A stretch of DNA of 64,000 bases from Salticus scenicus (GCA_963930645.1 OZ005662.1:3725436-3789435), one strand, 5' to 3'. Shown: positions 20,951-33,435, counted from the stretch's first letter. Program-made: numbers and translations. The notes: a model not told the origin generated them from the sequence alone.

Positions 20951-21150
20951 NNNNNNNNNNNNNNNNNNNNNNNNNNNNNNNNNNNNNNNNNNNNNNNNNN
21001 NNNNNNNNNNNNNNNNNNNNNNNNNNNNNNNNNNNNNNNNNNNNNNNNNNNNNNNNNNNNNNNNNNNNNNNNNNNNNNNNNNNNNNNNNNNNNNNNNNNN
21101 NNNNNNNNNNNNNNNNNNNNNNNNNNNNNNNNNNNNNNNNNNNNNNNNNN
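20951..21150. other. assembly gap, 200 N
   Basis: Exactly 200 unresolved bases, the usual fixed-size scaffolding placeholder. The flanks are inverted copies of one repeat family, which may be why assembly broke here. Confidence 0.98.
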
Positions 21151-22430
21151 CCTTATCCCCATTTTAGAAGTTATAACAGCTTGCTCGTTCATAATGCAAA
21201 TAGCTTTGAAAATTTTAACTGTAGCAAGTTTTCCCACTCTGATGGCTACGACACCCTTTTACGTTTAATGATTTGAAACAGCCTGTTTGCTCACCGTGTA
21301 AAGAAACATTGAAAATTCTAATTGTAGAAAATCCCAAACTGGTGGAGCCTACGGTCTCCTAATCTACTCCCATATAATTTAATCGTAATTGGAGATATTG
21401 AATTATTAAAATATCAAAGCACCATCTTGAAACAGAGACTTGTAATGTGTACTCTTCAATTCCAATTCAAATAACTTTTAAAATGATATATTACTTATGA
21501 AATTATGTTAATTAGAAGCTGAGATGCAAAAGTAATATAAACATTCTTATAAAAAGATTTATGTCTGTCATTTCTGTGGTTTTCTACCACAGAAAAGTTA
21601 AAGTGTGGGAATTCTAAAGTTTGTAAAATAAAAAATAATAAATATGATCTAGGTTTCCATGTTTTTCTCTGAAACTCCCGTACTGAATTTAATGGCTTAT
21701 ATCAGATAAAAGTTCGCAATAAAATTTAATGTAAAATATATTTCGAATGATATATTATAAGTAATTTAATTAGAATTAGAGATATTGGAATAAAGGCATT
21801 TTGGGTGTTTCTTGGTTTGCGCTGAAACTCTTGCACGGAATTGTACGGTTTATATCAGTTTAAAAGTAACAATAAAATGTATTTCAAATAATGCATTGTA
21901 AGTAATTTAATCATATTTAGAATTGAATTGGAGATATTGAAATTTTAAAATATTAAAGTGCCATCTGGTGACAAAGATTTGCAATCTCTATTCTTTAATT
22001 CCAATTTAAATAAGTTTTAAATTGACATACTACTTATGAGATTATGTTAATTAGAAGCTGAGATAGAAAGGTAATATAAACATTTTTATAAAAATATTTG
22101 TGTCTGACTTATCCGTGGTTTTCTCTGAAACTTGTATAATTGTGGGCTATATACAGTTAAAAATCCTTTGTACAAAGCATGAGTGGAAACCAGAATTCGA
22201 AATTATGTAAAATAAGAAGAATAAAAACATTCTGGATTTTACGTAGTTTTCTCCAAAAGTTTCATACTAAATTTGAACGGCTTATATAGCAATAGTGTGC
22301 AATAAAAGTACTTTAAAATATCTTTCAACTGATGTATTATGTGCAATATTAATGAATATCTTATATTTTAGACTCAAAATTGCTAATCTATCAAAGGCAA
22401 AATTTAAGAAAAAATTTTCGTCTAAAATTT
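21151..22430. repeat. dispersed repeat family R, direct relative to 62.8-63.7 kb
   Basis: It contains repeated modules with TTAATTAGAAGCTGAGATRCAAA, AAATATCAAAGYRCCATCT, TTTCGAATGATRTATTA and TTTTCTCYGAAACT, which are also the building blocks of 62.78-63.72 kb. Modules recur every ~250-270 bp with strong divergence. Confidence 0.7.
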
Positions 22431-25400
22431 AAGAAAATCCAAATCTGCTTTTTTACAGCCCAGTTCAGAAAAAAAGAAGAAGAAAAAGAGCATTATTATT
22501 CTGTTAAAAATAACCTTTGTCTCTCTACATAAACAAATGAATTTAAATAAATATAATGTCCATTTTTTTTAGTTTTTAACTTTGCTTTTTTGTTTTTTTT
22601 AACCTTTTTTTTTTTTTTTTTTACTTTTTTTAACTGCAGACAGGTGAGCAGTAATATCAGGTGATTTCGAATTTCTGCTTAAATTTATTTAAAATTGAAA
22701 AAATTCAAAATCTGCTTTTTTTCATTTCCGGTACCTTCTCAAGTGGTTGAAAAGCAATTATATCCCCGACCGGAAGAATAGCCAGCCAATAAGGTGTCCC
22801 CCTTAATTAGAATAGAAAAAAAAAAAAAAAAAAAAAAAGGAATAATGTCACAAAATGATCACTAAGTAGAAATCTGAAGCATAATTTTAAAACTGAGCAT
22901 GCATCATATTTGCATGCATATTCATAAAATATTGCTAAATAAAAATATTTTTAGTAATCAAAATCCATCTATTTAAAATACTTAAGACAGACATTTTTTT
23001 AGAGAAATTTGTAAAAATGTGTTATGTCGGCTAAATTGTTTTAAAATTTAAATTCACTACTTCAGTAATACTTCCACACAAGGCCACAGTTAGAAACAAA
23101 TTTCTGAGAGGGTTCAAACTTTAACACATAACTTGAGTGCTGAAAAAACTTAAAAAGTTTTAACAAATCAGCAAATTTTCAGAAGCGTTGGACCTTTCCT
23201 ACCCACACACTTGACTAACAGCCTTTTCCCTACAATTATTTTTATTTATAAATACGAGAAAATAATCAGGATTTCAGCAAAGTGGCAGGCACAAAAAACA
23301 ATTGCTCTGACGACAAGAACACACAAACAGCTTGCAATTGTCGAGGGCAAAGGAACTGGGAATAAAGGAGCAGTCAAACCAAAAATAAGTATAGAAAAAA
23401 AGTAAGAAAAAATAAACTTTAAAAAAAAAAGAGAGCACTCCCCCCCCCACACACACACACACTTACCTTTTTTCACCAAGCACCACAATTTCTTCCACCG
23501 AGTTCTGAAACTGCCCATGGGTCCGAAAACAAATAGAGTTTAGACTAAACAGAATGAGGGAGAAAAATAGTGAGAGAATCTCATAATGACTTTTAAGACA
23601 GTGGGACCTATACTTGAGTTCCATTAGGACATATAATTTCTGTCACCTTAGTTTTAGAATTTATTGACACAAACCTAAAATATCACCCGTCTATAATTAT
23701 ACTACCTAAATTCAACAAGAAAAAAAAAAAAAAAAAGAAAATTGAAGAGAAAAAAATTAAATGCACCCAATATTTAGAAAAATAATTTCAACATTATATG
23801 TTACAACTGAACATATTAGAAAAAATGTGTTTTGTGAAAAACTTTTAACTAAAAGAATTTTATATTATAAAATTTATAAAAGTACAAGTCATAAGATATT
23901 ATAATATAGGTGATACTGCACCGTCTATGAAGAATAAATAAAAGAAATCACCTTCCTCCTTTTTGGGGCTCCATGTAGACTAGATAACTTCCTTAAGATT
24001 TAAGATAACTTCTTTATAGCACAACATATGATAAAGTAACATCATGCTAAAAAAAGAAGTTTTCTTAAAATATCTTCGCTTTTCTTCTTCATCTAATTAA
24101 AGACATCCATCAGAACTGCCAGTCGATTTCAGAATTTCTTTCTTTTCCCAAAATAACTGCAAATTAATCTTGGAATCTATAAGAATGAAAGGAGAAAATT
24201 TTGAAATCTCTGAAAATGGGACACATAATTAAGCATGTAGTTAAAAAATATAGTTATTTAATTCAAAAATGATGTGTGCTTTTTTTTACATCACCCTCCT
24301 TTTAAGACTGCAAATAAATTTTAAAAGTGCAGTTTTGGATATCTAAATATATTCACAGTGAAGATTATATGAAAAGGCTTAAAGTTTGAGCACACAGGTG
24401 TGCTTTTTTTTTTTTTTTTTCACAAAATTAAAACTTTTGGAATGAAGTTTTAAAAATTAGATTTCAGAAAAAATTAACAGTGCATTTCTGTTTCAACAAT
24501 CACCTTTTTTAATGCTTATCAGTGATAGAAACTGGGAAGGAAAGGGAAGGCATCATATGACGCCTGTTGCAATTATTTTAGGTGCCAAATTGAAATTTCT
24601 AGTTGCAAAATCAGAAATTCACTTTTAACATGACTACTCGAGCGATTCTGAGTAAAATAGTATTTTCTGGGGTGGAATGTGCATACAGATGTAATGTGTT
24701 TGTTACATAGGTTATTTATATGCATGTGTGGCGAGAGGGTTGCAAATTGCAGTTTTAAGAAAAGATTAAAAGGGATTAAAGAAAACTTTTTCTTTTTTAT
24801 CTCTGTAAAGGGAGGGATGAAATATGCCCCAAATACACAGATGTCTAAACGACATATTCTTTGCACAGCAGGGGAAAAATATACAATACAATCATGGAGC
24901 TTTCAAAGTTAAACAAAAATAAGTCTTTAAAAAAAGCTAGGCGTCAAATTTGATGACCAGAAATAATTTTATAGTCGTTAAATGCAATAATTTAGTCATA
25001 CTTGACAACTAACGACTGCTAATTTCGAACACTAATCCTTATCATTATATTAAATAAGGTGCAAGAATAAAATATTTTGTAATTATTTGAAATATTATGT
25101 AAAGTATCAATATTTAAATTAATATGGAATAAATAAAAATGATCTGCTCAGTAATAAGTAATGTAAATGGGATGTTCAAGCTTCTGACCTACAACACCAT
25201 TAATATAAATTCTACATAATGCTGTATACATTGGTTTTTGATTCATGACATCAAATATAACAACTTGATAATAATAAACATTTCTTTCTAGATTATAATT
25301 TTTTTTTTTTTTACACTAGGTGTTTATTTGCATTATATATAGGATGTAAGAATTTTCCCTTCAACTAAGGTCATTTAAATTGCAATTTTAACAGTAATTT

Positions 25401-26461
25401 TTTGGTGCAACATTTCAATTATTAAAAAATAAAGAAATAATTAAATAAAATTACATATATGATAGCAAAATTTTAAATGATCCATATAATACACATCATA
25501 CAATGCATTGTATTACATAAAATGCAGTTAAAATTAGCAATCATATATATCGTTAATATAAACTCGAAATTAATTAGATAATGAGACATTTTAATTAAAA
25601 CAAGTATACAGAAATAAAAGAGTATATATATATATATATACTTACCCAAATTGTAAGATGTTTCTTTCCGCTTTATCACAGGCTTCGAGAAAGAAAACTT
25701 TCTAGATACTGCATCACACTTTAAAGTTTCGTTTGTCATTTACAGGAGTTGTATTTTCAAAATTTTTATCACAAAAATGCTCGAATTCCCCCAGTTTTAA
25801 CTTGAAAGCTATTTGTTCAAACGTTAGAGTCTTTCAAAGGAAATTCATGAAAATTGATATTTCTTTTGTGTATATTCAGCTTTACAGCTTACATTGACAC
25901 AGCCGAAAGCTGCACAAAACTTGGGCATATTTGAAAAAAATGCAAATTGTAACAGAAATAAAACAAAATAAAATTAATTTCGATCATTTTCTCATAAGCA
26001 AACATTAGCAGACAGGAGGTAAATACCACCAGGGGTGTGGCTACTGCCGGCTGTTGCCATTCGTGAATAAAGTCCATTCTCTTGTTACAATGGAGCTCTG
26101 GTTATTTTTTCTCTTTTATTGTTAAAATTTCCCACCTCTTCTCCTTCGTTATCCAATCGTAATTACAATTATGGATATTTATTTCATGATTGTATGTTTT
26201 TAAAGTACAAATTATTGTCATAAACACAATTGTCAAAACATAAAGTAGGTGGTCGTGTCATGAGGCTATCTTTTATTGAACTCGTTTTTGAATAGGGTGG
26301 AGATTAGTTAAAGGATTAATACTAATAAACATTTTTCGGATTATTAAAGCTCTTATTAGTTTATTTTTAGAGGACTAAGATTAACTACAGTGTTAGCTAG
26401 ACATTCTTTAAAAGGAAATGCAAATTATTTGTCACAAATTTCATAAATAATCACTGAAATT
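22431..26461. other. long AT-rich intergenic or intronic stretch
   Basis: Only simple-sequence features stand out: T-runs near 22604, an A-run near 22817, a (CA)n tract near 23449-23461 next to a C-run, A-runs near 23720, T-runs near 24404 and 25302, and (TA)n near 25622. Several frames of 60-97 codons on both strands show no domain and follow the base composition. I see no gene. Confidence 0.6.
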
Positions 26462-27430
26462 ATGAATGTACCTATAAATGCGGAAGGAAAACCATATGTT
26501 TGCGAAGAATGTTCTCAAGAATTTTCTAACAAGGGCAATTTAAGCAGACATCTTCGCATCCATACAGGAGAAAAACCATATGTGTGTCAAGAATGTTCTA
26601 AAAGATTTTCTCTTAAGAGCTATTTAATCGAACATCTTCGCATTCATACGAGAGAAAAACCATATGTGTGTGAAGAATGTTCTAAAGGATTTTCTGAAAT
26701 TAATGATTTTAAGAGTCATCTTCGCGTTCATACAGGAGAAAAACCATATGTATGTGAAGAATGCTCTAAAAGATTTTCTCGTAAGAGCTATTTAATGGTA
26801 CATCTTCGCATACATAAAGGAGAAAAACCATATGTCTGTCAAGAATGCTCTAAAGGATTTTCTCGTAACAACCAGTTAATAAAACATTCTCGCACTCATA
26901 CGGGAGAAAAGCCATATGTATGTGAAAAATGTTTTAAAAAATTTTCCTTGAAAAGCAACCTAATGACACATCTTCGCATTCATACAGGAGAAAAACCATA
27001 TGTGTGTGAAGAATGTTCTAAAGTATTTTCTAGAAAAAGTGGTCTAAAGAAGCATCTTATCGTTCATTCAGGAGAAAAACCACATGTGTGTGGGGAATGT
27101 TCTAAAGGATTTTCTGCTCAGAGCAGTCTCATGAGACATCTTCGCATTCATACCGGTGAAAAGCCGTATGTCTGTGAAGAATGTTCTAAAGGATTTTCTC
27201 GTAAAAGCCATTTAATTGAACATCTTCGCATTCATACGGGAGAGAAACCATATGTGTGTGAAGAATGTTTTAAAGGATTTTTTCAAAAGAGCCATTTGAT
27301 GTCACATCTTCGTGTTCATACCAAAGTAAAGCCGTATGTCTGCGAAGAATGCTCTAAAAGATTTTCTGAAAAGAACGATTTAATGGACCATCTTCGCATT
27401 CATACGCGAGAAAAAACCATATGTGTGTAA
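26462..27430 (+). CDS. C2H2 zinc-finger protein, 11 fingers
   Basis: This is a probable sequence-specific DNA-binding nuclear protein. After 9 residues the frame consists only of tandem C2H2 fingers of the YVCEECSKGFS...LxxHLRIH type joined by the canonical TGEKP linker, a Krüppel-like arrangement. Eleven complete fingers are present and all retain both cysteines and both histidines. Helix contact positions differ between fingers (for example R-S-H-E, Q-S-H-S, E-N-D-D at -1, 2, 3, 6), so it would read a long composite site. Deviant linkers occur after fingers 2 (TREKP), 4 (KGEKP), 7 (SGEKP) and 10 (TKVKP). The ATG at 26462 is the first in frame. No extra N-terminal domain is seen, and one could lie on an upstream exon. 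An extra A in GAGAAAAAACC near 27411 shifts the frame and ends the protein at 27430. Confidence 0.85.
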   Translation: MNVPINAEGKPYVCEECSQEFSNKGNLSRHLRIHTGEKPYVCQECSKRFSLKSYLIEHLRIHTREKPYVCEECSKGFSEINDFKSHLRVHTGEKPYVCEECSKRFSRKSYLMVHLRIHKGEKPYVCQECSKGFSRNNQLIKHSRTHTGEKPYVCEKCFKKFSLKSNLMTHLRIHTGEKPYVCEECSKVFSRKSGLKKHLIVHSGEKPHVCGECSKGFSAQSSLMRHLRIHTGEKPYVCEECSKGFSRKSHLIEHLRIHTGEKPYVCEECFKGFFQKSHLMSHLRVHTKVKPYVCEECSKRFSEKNDLMDHLRIHTREKTICV

Positions 27431-27629
27431 AGAATGTTCTAAAGGATTTACTCAAAGAAGATGTCTTAAATGTCATCTTCGCGTTCATACAGGAGAAAAA
27501 CCATATGTGTGTGGAGAATGTTCCAAAGAATTTTCTATGATGAATCATTTAAAAGAACATCTTAGAAATCATACAGAAATAAAAAAAAATCACATGTGTG
27601 TGAATAATGTTCGGAAAGATTGTGAATAA
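27412..27629 (+). pseudogene. fingers 12-13 of the zinc-finger gene, out of frame
   Basis: After the A-run frameshift two more well-formed fingers continue (CKECSKGFTQRRCLKCH and CGECSKEFSMMNHLKEH) with a TGEKP linker between them, then the frame stops at 27629. If the extra A is an assembly or sequencing error, the intact gene would have 13 fingers. Confidence 0.8.
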
Positions 27630-27900
27630 TGTTCTGAAAGATTTTCTCGAATAACTGTTCTAAAGAGGTATTTTTGAATTCATACAGGAGAAAAGCCACA
27701 CTGTGTCAAGAATTTTCTAAAACATTTTCTCAATTAATCATGTAAAAATCATCTTTGTATTCGGGCCGGAAAAAAATTATACGTGTGGAAGTATGTTGAA
27801 AATAATTTCCTCAAGTGAATTATTTAATAAATCATTCTTGCATTCATGGAGGGGGAAAAGGAGAAAAGCTATGGGTGTATAAAAAAACATAATAATAATG
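27630..27900 (+). pseudogene. decaying finger tail
   Basis: Finger-like DNA words persist (GAATGTTC, AAAGATTTTCTCG, ATTCATACAGGAGAAAAGCC, ATTCTTGCATTCATGGAG) but in changing frames with stops. This indicates that at least two or three former fingers have eroded. Confidence 0.65.
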
Positions 27901-28860
27901 CTTCCTAAAAAGTAATCTACACACTTACACCCTAGACGAAATATATGTATGTAAAGAATTAGAATGTTCTACAGCAGCTTTCCCAAACTGTGGGTCAGGA
28001 GTTGATTTTTGCTGCTTCGCAGAATTGTTGAATGTGTATGTAACTTTCCTGAAATTTCACAAGTTTTTATTTTTCTATCACGGAGAATTAACTGGAGAGG
28101 AAACTAGTGATAAATTTTTGATATCCAGTTATTTCAAATAAAGATGCGGATAATAAAGATGCCTGTCGGTAAATGCCCTATTAACTTCGTTCTGTAATGC
28201 ATTTCAATTGCAAAAACGTTCATTTAAGAAACTTTTTAACAAAAAGAATGACATTTGAGAAAGTCTACGAAAATTGAATTTGATCATATACAGTTTTCTT
28301 AACAACATATATTTTTCACAAGAAGTATGCGACGCTTGTTATTTTAAAAAGCCAATCCTGTATAGCTGTCGTCATACGGAAAAAAATAGTTAAAAGGACA
28401 TTTACCTGGAAATAATTTATGAGTTATATTAATTTTTAATATATTATATGTATATATATATATATATATACATATTTATCCTAATGAAATATCAAATGCA
28501 TTCTATTGCTAAAAAAATCTACATTAAAAAAAAAAAAAAAAATGGAATGCAATTTTAGTGATTGCAAATTGCTTGAAAAAATAAATTTTGTACCACATTT
28601 GTGGAGTGGTGTTGGGACTTATGACCGACTGACAGAACTTGGGCGTTTCAAGGTTCTTATATCATAAGGTTGGGCCATTTGAAGAGTAGCCAATCAGAAG
28701 CAAGCAGAGGTGAAACGTCACATGGCGAAAGACAGAACCAAACTACGATACAAATATACAGCTGTTAGCCCATAGCTAGCTATTACTTACTAAAAAATAT
28801 ATCCTATAATCTGATATAAATATGGTCCAAAAACGAAAATCATGTACGGTATTACATGAA
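27901..28860. other. AT-rich spacer
   Basis: It includes (TA)n at about 28449-28470, an A-run near 28526 and a less AT-rich block at 28600-28790 with GTGAAACGTCACATGG. No gene was recognised. A putative poly(A) signal for the zinc-finger gene could not be assigned. Confidence 0.5.
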
Positions 28861-29700
28861 ATAAAAGTACATTCGTTAAAATATTTATTTTAAGTACATA
28901 TAAGTTCATAAAAAATTATAAAGCTTTCGCGTTTTCGGCAACATTGCTATGCATTTGTTTACATTTATAATACTTCAATAAAACGATGAATTTCAATTAT
29001 ATTAAAATGATAGGAAATAAAAATGCAGTTATTTAATTATTTTACTCAAAAGAAAGCACATATATATATTTTTAAAGAATGTAAAATATATACATTTTAC
29101 TGTACGATCGCGATATGTTTGTTTACATTTCAGTAAAATTATGAATTTTAATTTTATGAGTAAAAATAAAATAAAAATACATTTTTTTTAAATATTTGTT
29201 CAAAATAAAACACTTATATTTTTCAATTTAAAAAGAAATACACAATATATGAAGTTATCTGTGATATTGATATGTTTGTTTACCTTTTAAATACTTCAAT
29301 ATTGTCATGAATTACTTCAATAAGACGATGAATTTAAATTACATTAAAATGAAATAAAAATGCAGTTATTTAAATGTTTTGCTCAAAAGAAAGCGCACGT
29401 ATTTGTTTAAAAAAATGTAAAATATATAAATTTTGCTGTACTAGTGTGATTAGTTTGTTTACATTTCAGATATTTCAGGAAAATTATTAATTTTAATTTT
29501 ATGAGTAAAAATGAAATAAAAATACATTCTTTAAAATTGTTTGTTCAAAATAAAACACTTATAATTTTCAATTTAAAAAGAAATACGTAATATATTCAGT
29601 TATCTGTAATATTATGATATGTTTGTTTACCTTTTAAATACTTCAATATTGTTATGAATTTTAATATTAAAAATAAACTAAATATTGGGAATAGGAGAAT
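28860..29700. repeat. AT-rich higher-order tandem array, ~350-bp period
   Basis: The segment ACGATGAATTT.AATTA.ATTAAAATGA with GCAGTTATTTAA and ACTCAAAAGAAAGC starts near 28982 and again near 29333. The segment ATTTTAATTTTATGAGTAAAAAT with AAAACACTTATA starts near 29143 and 29492. The two halves (~170 bp each) are themselves related and share TGTTTGTTTAC. At least two full higher-order units are present. Confidence 0.75.
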
Positions 29701-30195
29701 TTAATATTTATGTCAGACTTTAAACTCATATTAAATTTAATTTATTATTTCCCCATTTAAAAAAAGTTTCAGCATAACAATATATTTCAAAATAATTATT
29801 AGTATCAGTTTACAAATGAAATAGGTATAAATTAAACATTTTGTTTATTATGAGATACCACAATATTTTTCATAAAGATAATAAATTTTAACAAAATCTT
29901 AATTATGTCCCTATTTGAGTAAAAAAATATATCACATTTCACAGCAGACAACAGGCATCGGCTACTGTCAGCTTTCAAAAGAGTATACTTGAAAATCGAA
30001 GGGAAGTAGCATAAACATTTACCAAACATACTTATTACATGATTATTACTAATTTAATATCCCTTTGATTTATTACTTCTGATCTTGAAAATGTATGATT
30101 ATGATATAATATACACGATGATATATTACTTGCATGCTTTGATTTTATGAGCAATCTATCTATTGCTATTATACATCCCAGTCAAAACACATTTA
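29701..30195. other. AT-rich spacer
   Basis: No coding frame, RNA or named repeat was found. A 65-codon minus-strand frame (29832-30029) has no recognisable domain. Confidence 0.5.
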
Positions 30196-30319
30196 TTTCC
30201 AATCAGGGTTGCCAGGTCATAATTTTCATATGAGGCCAAACTTTCTCTGAAATAGAGCCAAATGGAGCCAAATGCTAACTAAATAAAGCCAAAAAAGAGC
30301 CAACATAATTTTTGCCAAA

Positions 30320-30560
30320 TTTAGGGATTTGTCTGTACGCGTAGGGACTTTTATCAGTTTTCTTCAGCATGTAGGGAGGCAGTAGGGACTTTTTGGATGA
30401 ACCCTTTCTCCTCACGACGTCCTCAGGATATCCTGAGAATGAAAGTACATCATACGGAGATCCTCCGCACTAAAGTAGGGACTTTTATCATTAATATAGG
30501 GATATTGAGCGGTCCGTAGGGGACGTGGCAAAATTTAAGTTGACATGTTGGTAACACCAA
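30320..30560. repeat. repeat shared with 50790-50930
   Basis: The words GTAGGGATTTGTC.TACGCGTA, TTTTCTT.AGCAT.TAGGGA, CCTCAGGATATCCTGAG and CATCCTACG/CATCATACG occur in the same order at both places. Confidence 0.65.
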
Positions 30561-31295
30561 CCTACATTTTAAGATTCAAAACACTGTCCGGCGGCATTGT
30601 ATTCTTGTTTTATGAGCTTTAATTGTTCTTGTAATACATCCTTTTGAAAAAATGAAACATCGGTTTACTATTTTTTATACAATTTCTGAAATATTCTATT
30701 TTGAAGAATTCAAAATCATTTCGTTTTCAGTGCAAATTGGATCAAAGGCTTATTATGTTGAGCATGAGATTTAAAGATTCGAAAAGAAAAACAAATCTTG
30801 AAACAGGATGTGTTGCATGCATGCATTGATCTAGTTTAAATTGACAAAGTAAAATGTATACAATCAACCATTAAATAGGAGGAAGAAATTTAAAATATAA
30901 TATATATTTTTTAATGTAGTTACACAGGTCATATAATGTCGTGTTCCAACTAAATATACAAGCACACGTGAAAACTTATCATAAAAATATTTGTTATTTT
31001 AATGAAAATTTTCTTACTAAACTCTAAAAATGAAATCTGATAATTATTGACTGAATACTGTATATATACACACTGGGATTATTAAAGACATAAGTGGAAG
31101 AGAGAATGTCATTCGCGAGTGATTTTTACACTAATTTTGGAGAAAACAATAGTTTTTGTGAAAAATAATTTACTCCAGTTTCTTAGTATATTTATTTTCC
31201 ATTTCCATATTTTCCTCGCCAAGAAGAAAAAAAAAGCATTAGCATGTTAATAGATATATCTTCTTTTGAATGAAAGAAATACTTTCTAAAAGGAA

Positions 31296-31331
<36 letters not shown>

Positions 31332-31499
31332 AGGGGGTGGGACGGGAGACGGGGAGGGGCAATAGAACAAGAACAACAACCTTTTAACACTGAACTATGC
31401 CAAATTCCAAGATACTTTAAAAGTATAATTAATTCAGTAAAACATGAAAAGAAAATCATTGAAGGTATGATCATTTCAATATTTCTCTTTTCTTTTAAT

Positions 31500-31605
31500 T
31501 TATTGGACCAACCTTAGGAAGTGCGTCCCAGACCATGGCCAATTATCCATTGTGCTGTACAAATGCGACGTTAAACCCAACCAACCAATTGCTCGAGAAG
31601 TGCCA
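31500..31605 (-). mobile_element. fragment of the GGTTGGTT SINE-like family
   Basis: Read on the minus strand: GGTTGGTTGGGTTTAACGTC, then GCACAATGGATAATTGGCCA and GGTCTGGGACGCAC. These match the bodies of the SINE-like copies at 43985-44195 and 44214-44526. It is nested in the hAT element. Confidence 0.65.
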
Positions 31606-31877
31606 ACATTAGTAAATATTTTAAAGAAAAAATTTCCCAAAATAATACTTAAGAGAAATGGGGCCAAATTTGGAGCCAAATGCTCTCCGAGGCCAAACCC
31701 AAAATTTCGGAGCCAACCACCTTGATTTGGAGCCAGTTTGGCTCCGAGGAGGCCAAACTGACAACCCTGTTTCCAATGTAAACGATGTGAACAAGATTTA
31801 ATCCATTTGCCATATGACGTAGTGCGCGAGAAATCTCAAATAGCTAAAAATTCGCGCATCTATGAGATGGCACCCCC

Positions 31878-32035
31878 CTGGGGCGTTTATTCTCCGACCA
31901 GACTGTACCTCAATTCCGACTGTGGAAGTCGTTATTTTGATCACTTGACGTCACATTTCGACTTTTGATTTGATGACTGTCGTTTAAGGACGGTCGCTAC
32001 GGCAGTCGGTTCGGAGAATAGATACCCAGGGTTCT
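31878..32035. mobile_element. ~155-bp terminal-inverted-repeat element
   Basis: The left end CCCTGGGGCGTTTATTCTCC and the inverted right end CCCTGGGTATCTATTCTCCG match over about 28 bp (both continue to GACTG). There is no coding capacity, and no target duplication could be identified, so the superfamily is open. Confidence 0.6.
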
Positions 32036-32418
32036 AGGTTTCAGCGGAATGCTCTCCGTGGTGGTCTTTTTATGGGGCCCTAACCAATATTTACGCAAGT
32101 TTCGGAGAAAATCAAAGAAAACTAATCAGCTAAGTAGACTAGCGCGACTTGGAATTAAACTCGACATTTCCCGTCTATCAGCTTGTGTAGAACACCATAT
32201 TAAAGAAAAACACTATGTTTACCATCTGTGACCAGTGTATTATTATCAGAAAATTACCGAAAAGAATAAAGATATTGTATATCTTTCTCCAAAATTTCCA
32301 CTTAAATTCTACTCTCTGTGTAAGAAATAAAAAAGAAATAAATATAATAATGTAACAGTAATACATAAATAAATATGAAACATAAAATGAATCAACAAAT
32401 TTAATAAATGGAATTTCC

Positions 32419-32452
<34 letters not shown>

Positions 32453-32599
32453 GTTTCTTACCCTATTTTGTTCCATCATATGCATATTTTTATTTTTATT
32501 TTTTTAATTCTGAAATGAAATGTAACTTTATAATAATAAATCACTTAAGAAATCATCTGCTCCTCTTAAACCTTTGAAATTTTTGTATTTTTTTACTTG

Positions 32600-32720
32600 T
32601 CCCCCCAATAGCCGAGAAACTCTACTTTTGAGGCTCTCATATGGAAAGTTCTAGGTTCGTTCCCAGGTCGTATTCTTCGTTGGTTGTAGGGATTAACGCC
32701 GATTAACTGCATTAGAGTCC
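32600..32720 (+). mobile_element. possible tRNA-derived SINE head
   Basis: The words AATAGCCGAGAAACTCTACT and, 35 bp on, a B-box-like GGTTCGTTCCC are spaced as in a tRNA-derived Pol III promoter. The following body is not seen elsewhere in the window. Confidence 0.35.
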
Positions 32721-32846
32721 TAGGTCTGAGGGTGAGTGCATCAGTGAGCGGATCTTTCTAAGTGGACGAAGCCCGTATTTACTCAAGTTTTGGAGAAAAC
32801 CACCCCATTCGTTGACGTAAAGATTCTCAGTTTTCTACGGTTTTCG

Positions 32847-33076
32847 GTTTGGTTTGGTTTGGTTTGATGAGTACTGAGATTGATTGCTTGCCTCGAGGGC
32901 CACTTATATCTCGAAAAATCCACACCACAAGGGTTTACAAGTTTTTATTATACAAGTACACAATATTTTTGAAGACATAAGACAACACAAACATCCATGC
33001 CCGCACCAGGATTCGAACCTGGGACCATAAGATTCGGAAGGCAGCGTCCTACCGACCGAACCACCTGGCCGGCCTG
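32847..33076 (-). mobile_element. complete 230-bp tRNA-derived SINE with target duplication
   Basis: On the minus strand it runs from a tRNA-like head (GGCCGGCCAGGTGGTTCGGT, B box GGTTCGAATCC) through a ~130-bp body to a (CAAAC)n tail. The flanking duplications are CGGTTTTC at 32839-32846 and 33077-33084. The anticodon region TTCCGAA is in a stem that does not pair, so it is a SINE head and not a tRNA. Removing it restores a continuous TACGGTTTTCTCAAAA sequence. Confidence 0.85.
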
Positions 33077-33435
33077 CGGTTTTCTCAAAATTACAATACT
33101 AACCTAGGAAATAATATTTACTACCAGTATTCAAATTTTCAAAGATTTTATTGTTATTTTATTATTATGTATATTTCATTTTTAATGCCAATAATAATAA
33201 GAATAAATCTGTTGTAAAAAGAGTAAACACCCGAGTATTATTTTTGACTCAGAGCTTTACTTTTTACGTATTTGTAATTTCTTGGACTCTGTAATAGACT
33301 ATTTCTTATTGTGAAAACATCCAGTCGGTCTTTAGCAAATGGTGATGAAGTTCTATTTTCTCCCTGTTTGAAAAATAAATAAAACAAGACTCTAGTTATA
33401 CATATATACATATATATATATATAAGATGCGTCAA

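Larger units (their letters stand above)
30204..31769. mobile_element. 1.57-kb non-autonomous hAT element with 8-bp target duplication
   Basis: The termini are CAGGGTTGCCAGG on the left and, inverted, CAGGGTTGTCAGT on the right. Exact duplications TTTCCAAT lie at 30196-30203 and 31770-31777. Subterminal regions on both sides are full of GAGCCAAA/GGAGCCAAAT words (30255-30305 and 31660-31755), likely transposase-binding repeats. No transposase is encoded. The element contains a repeat shared with 50.8 kb and a SINE-like segment. Confidence 0.9.

Noticed and set aside
20899..21276. Open frames running through the N gap
   Set aside because: They exist only because unresolved bases contain no stop codons.
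33000..33076. Functional tRNA gene with anticodon near TTCCGAA
   Set aside because: The anticodon stem does not pair, and the unit has a SINE body, a (CAAAC)n tail and a target duplication.
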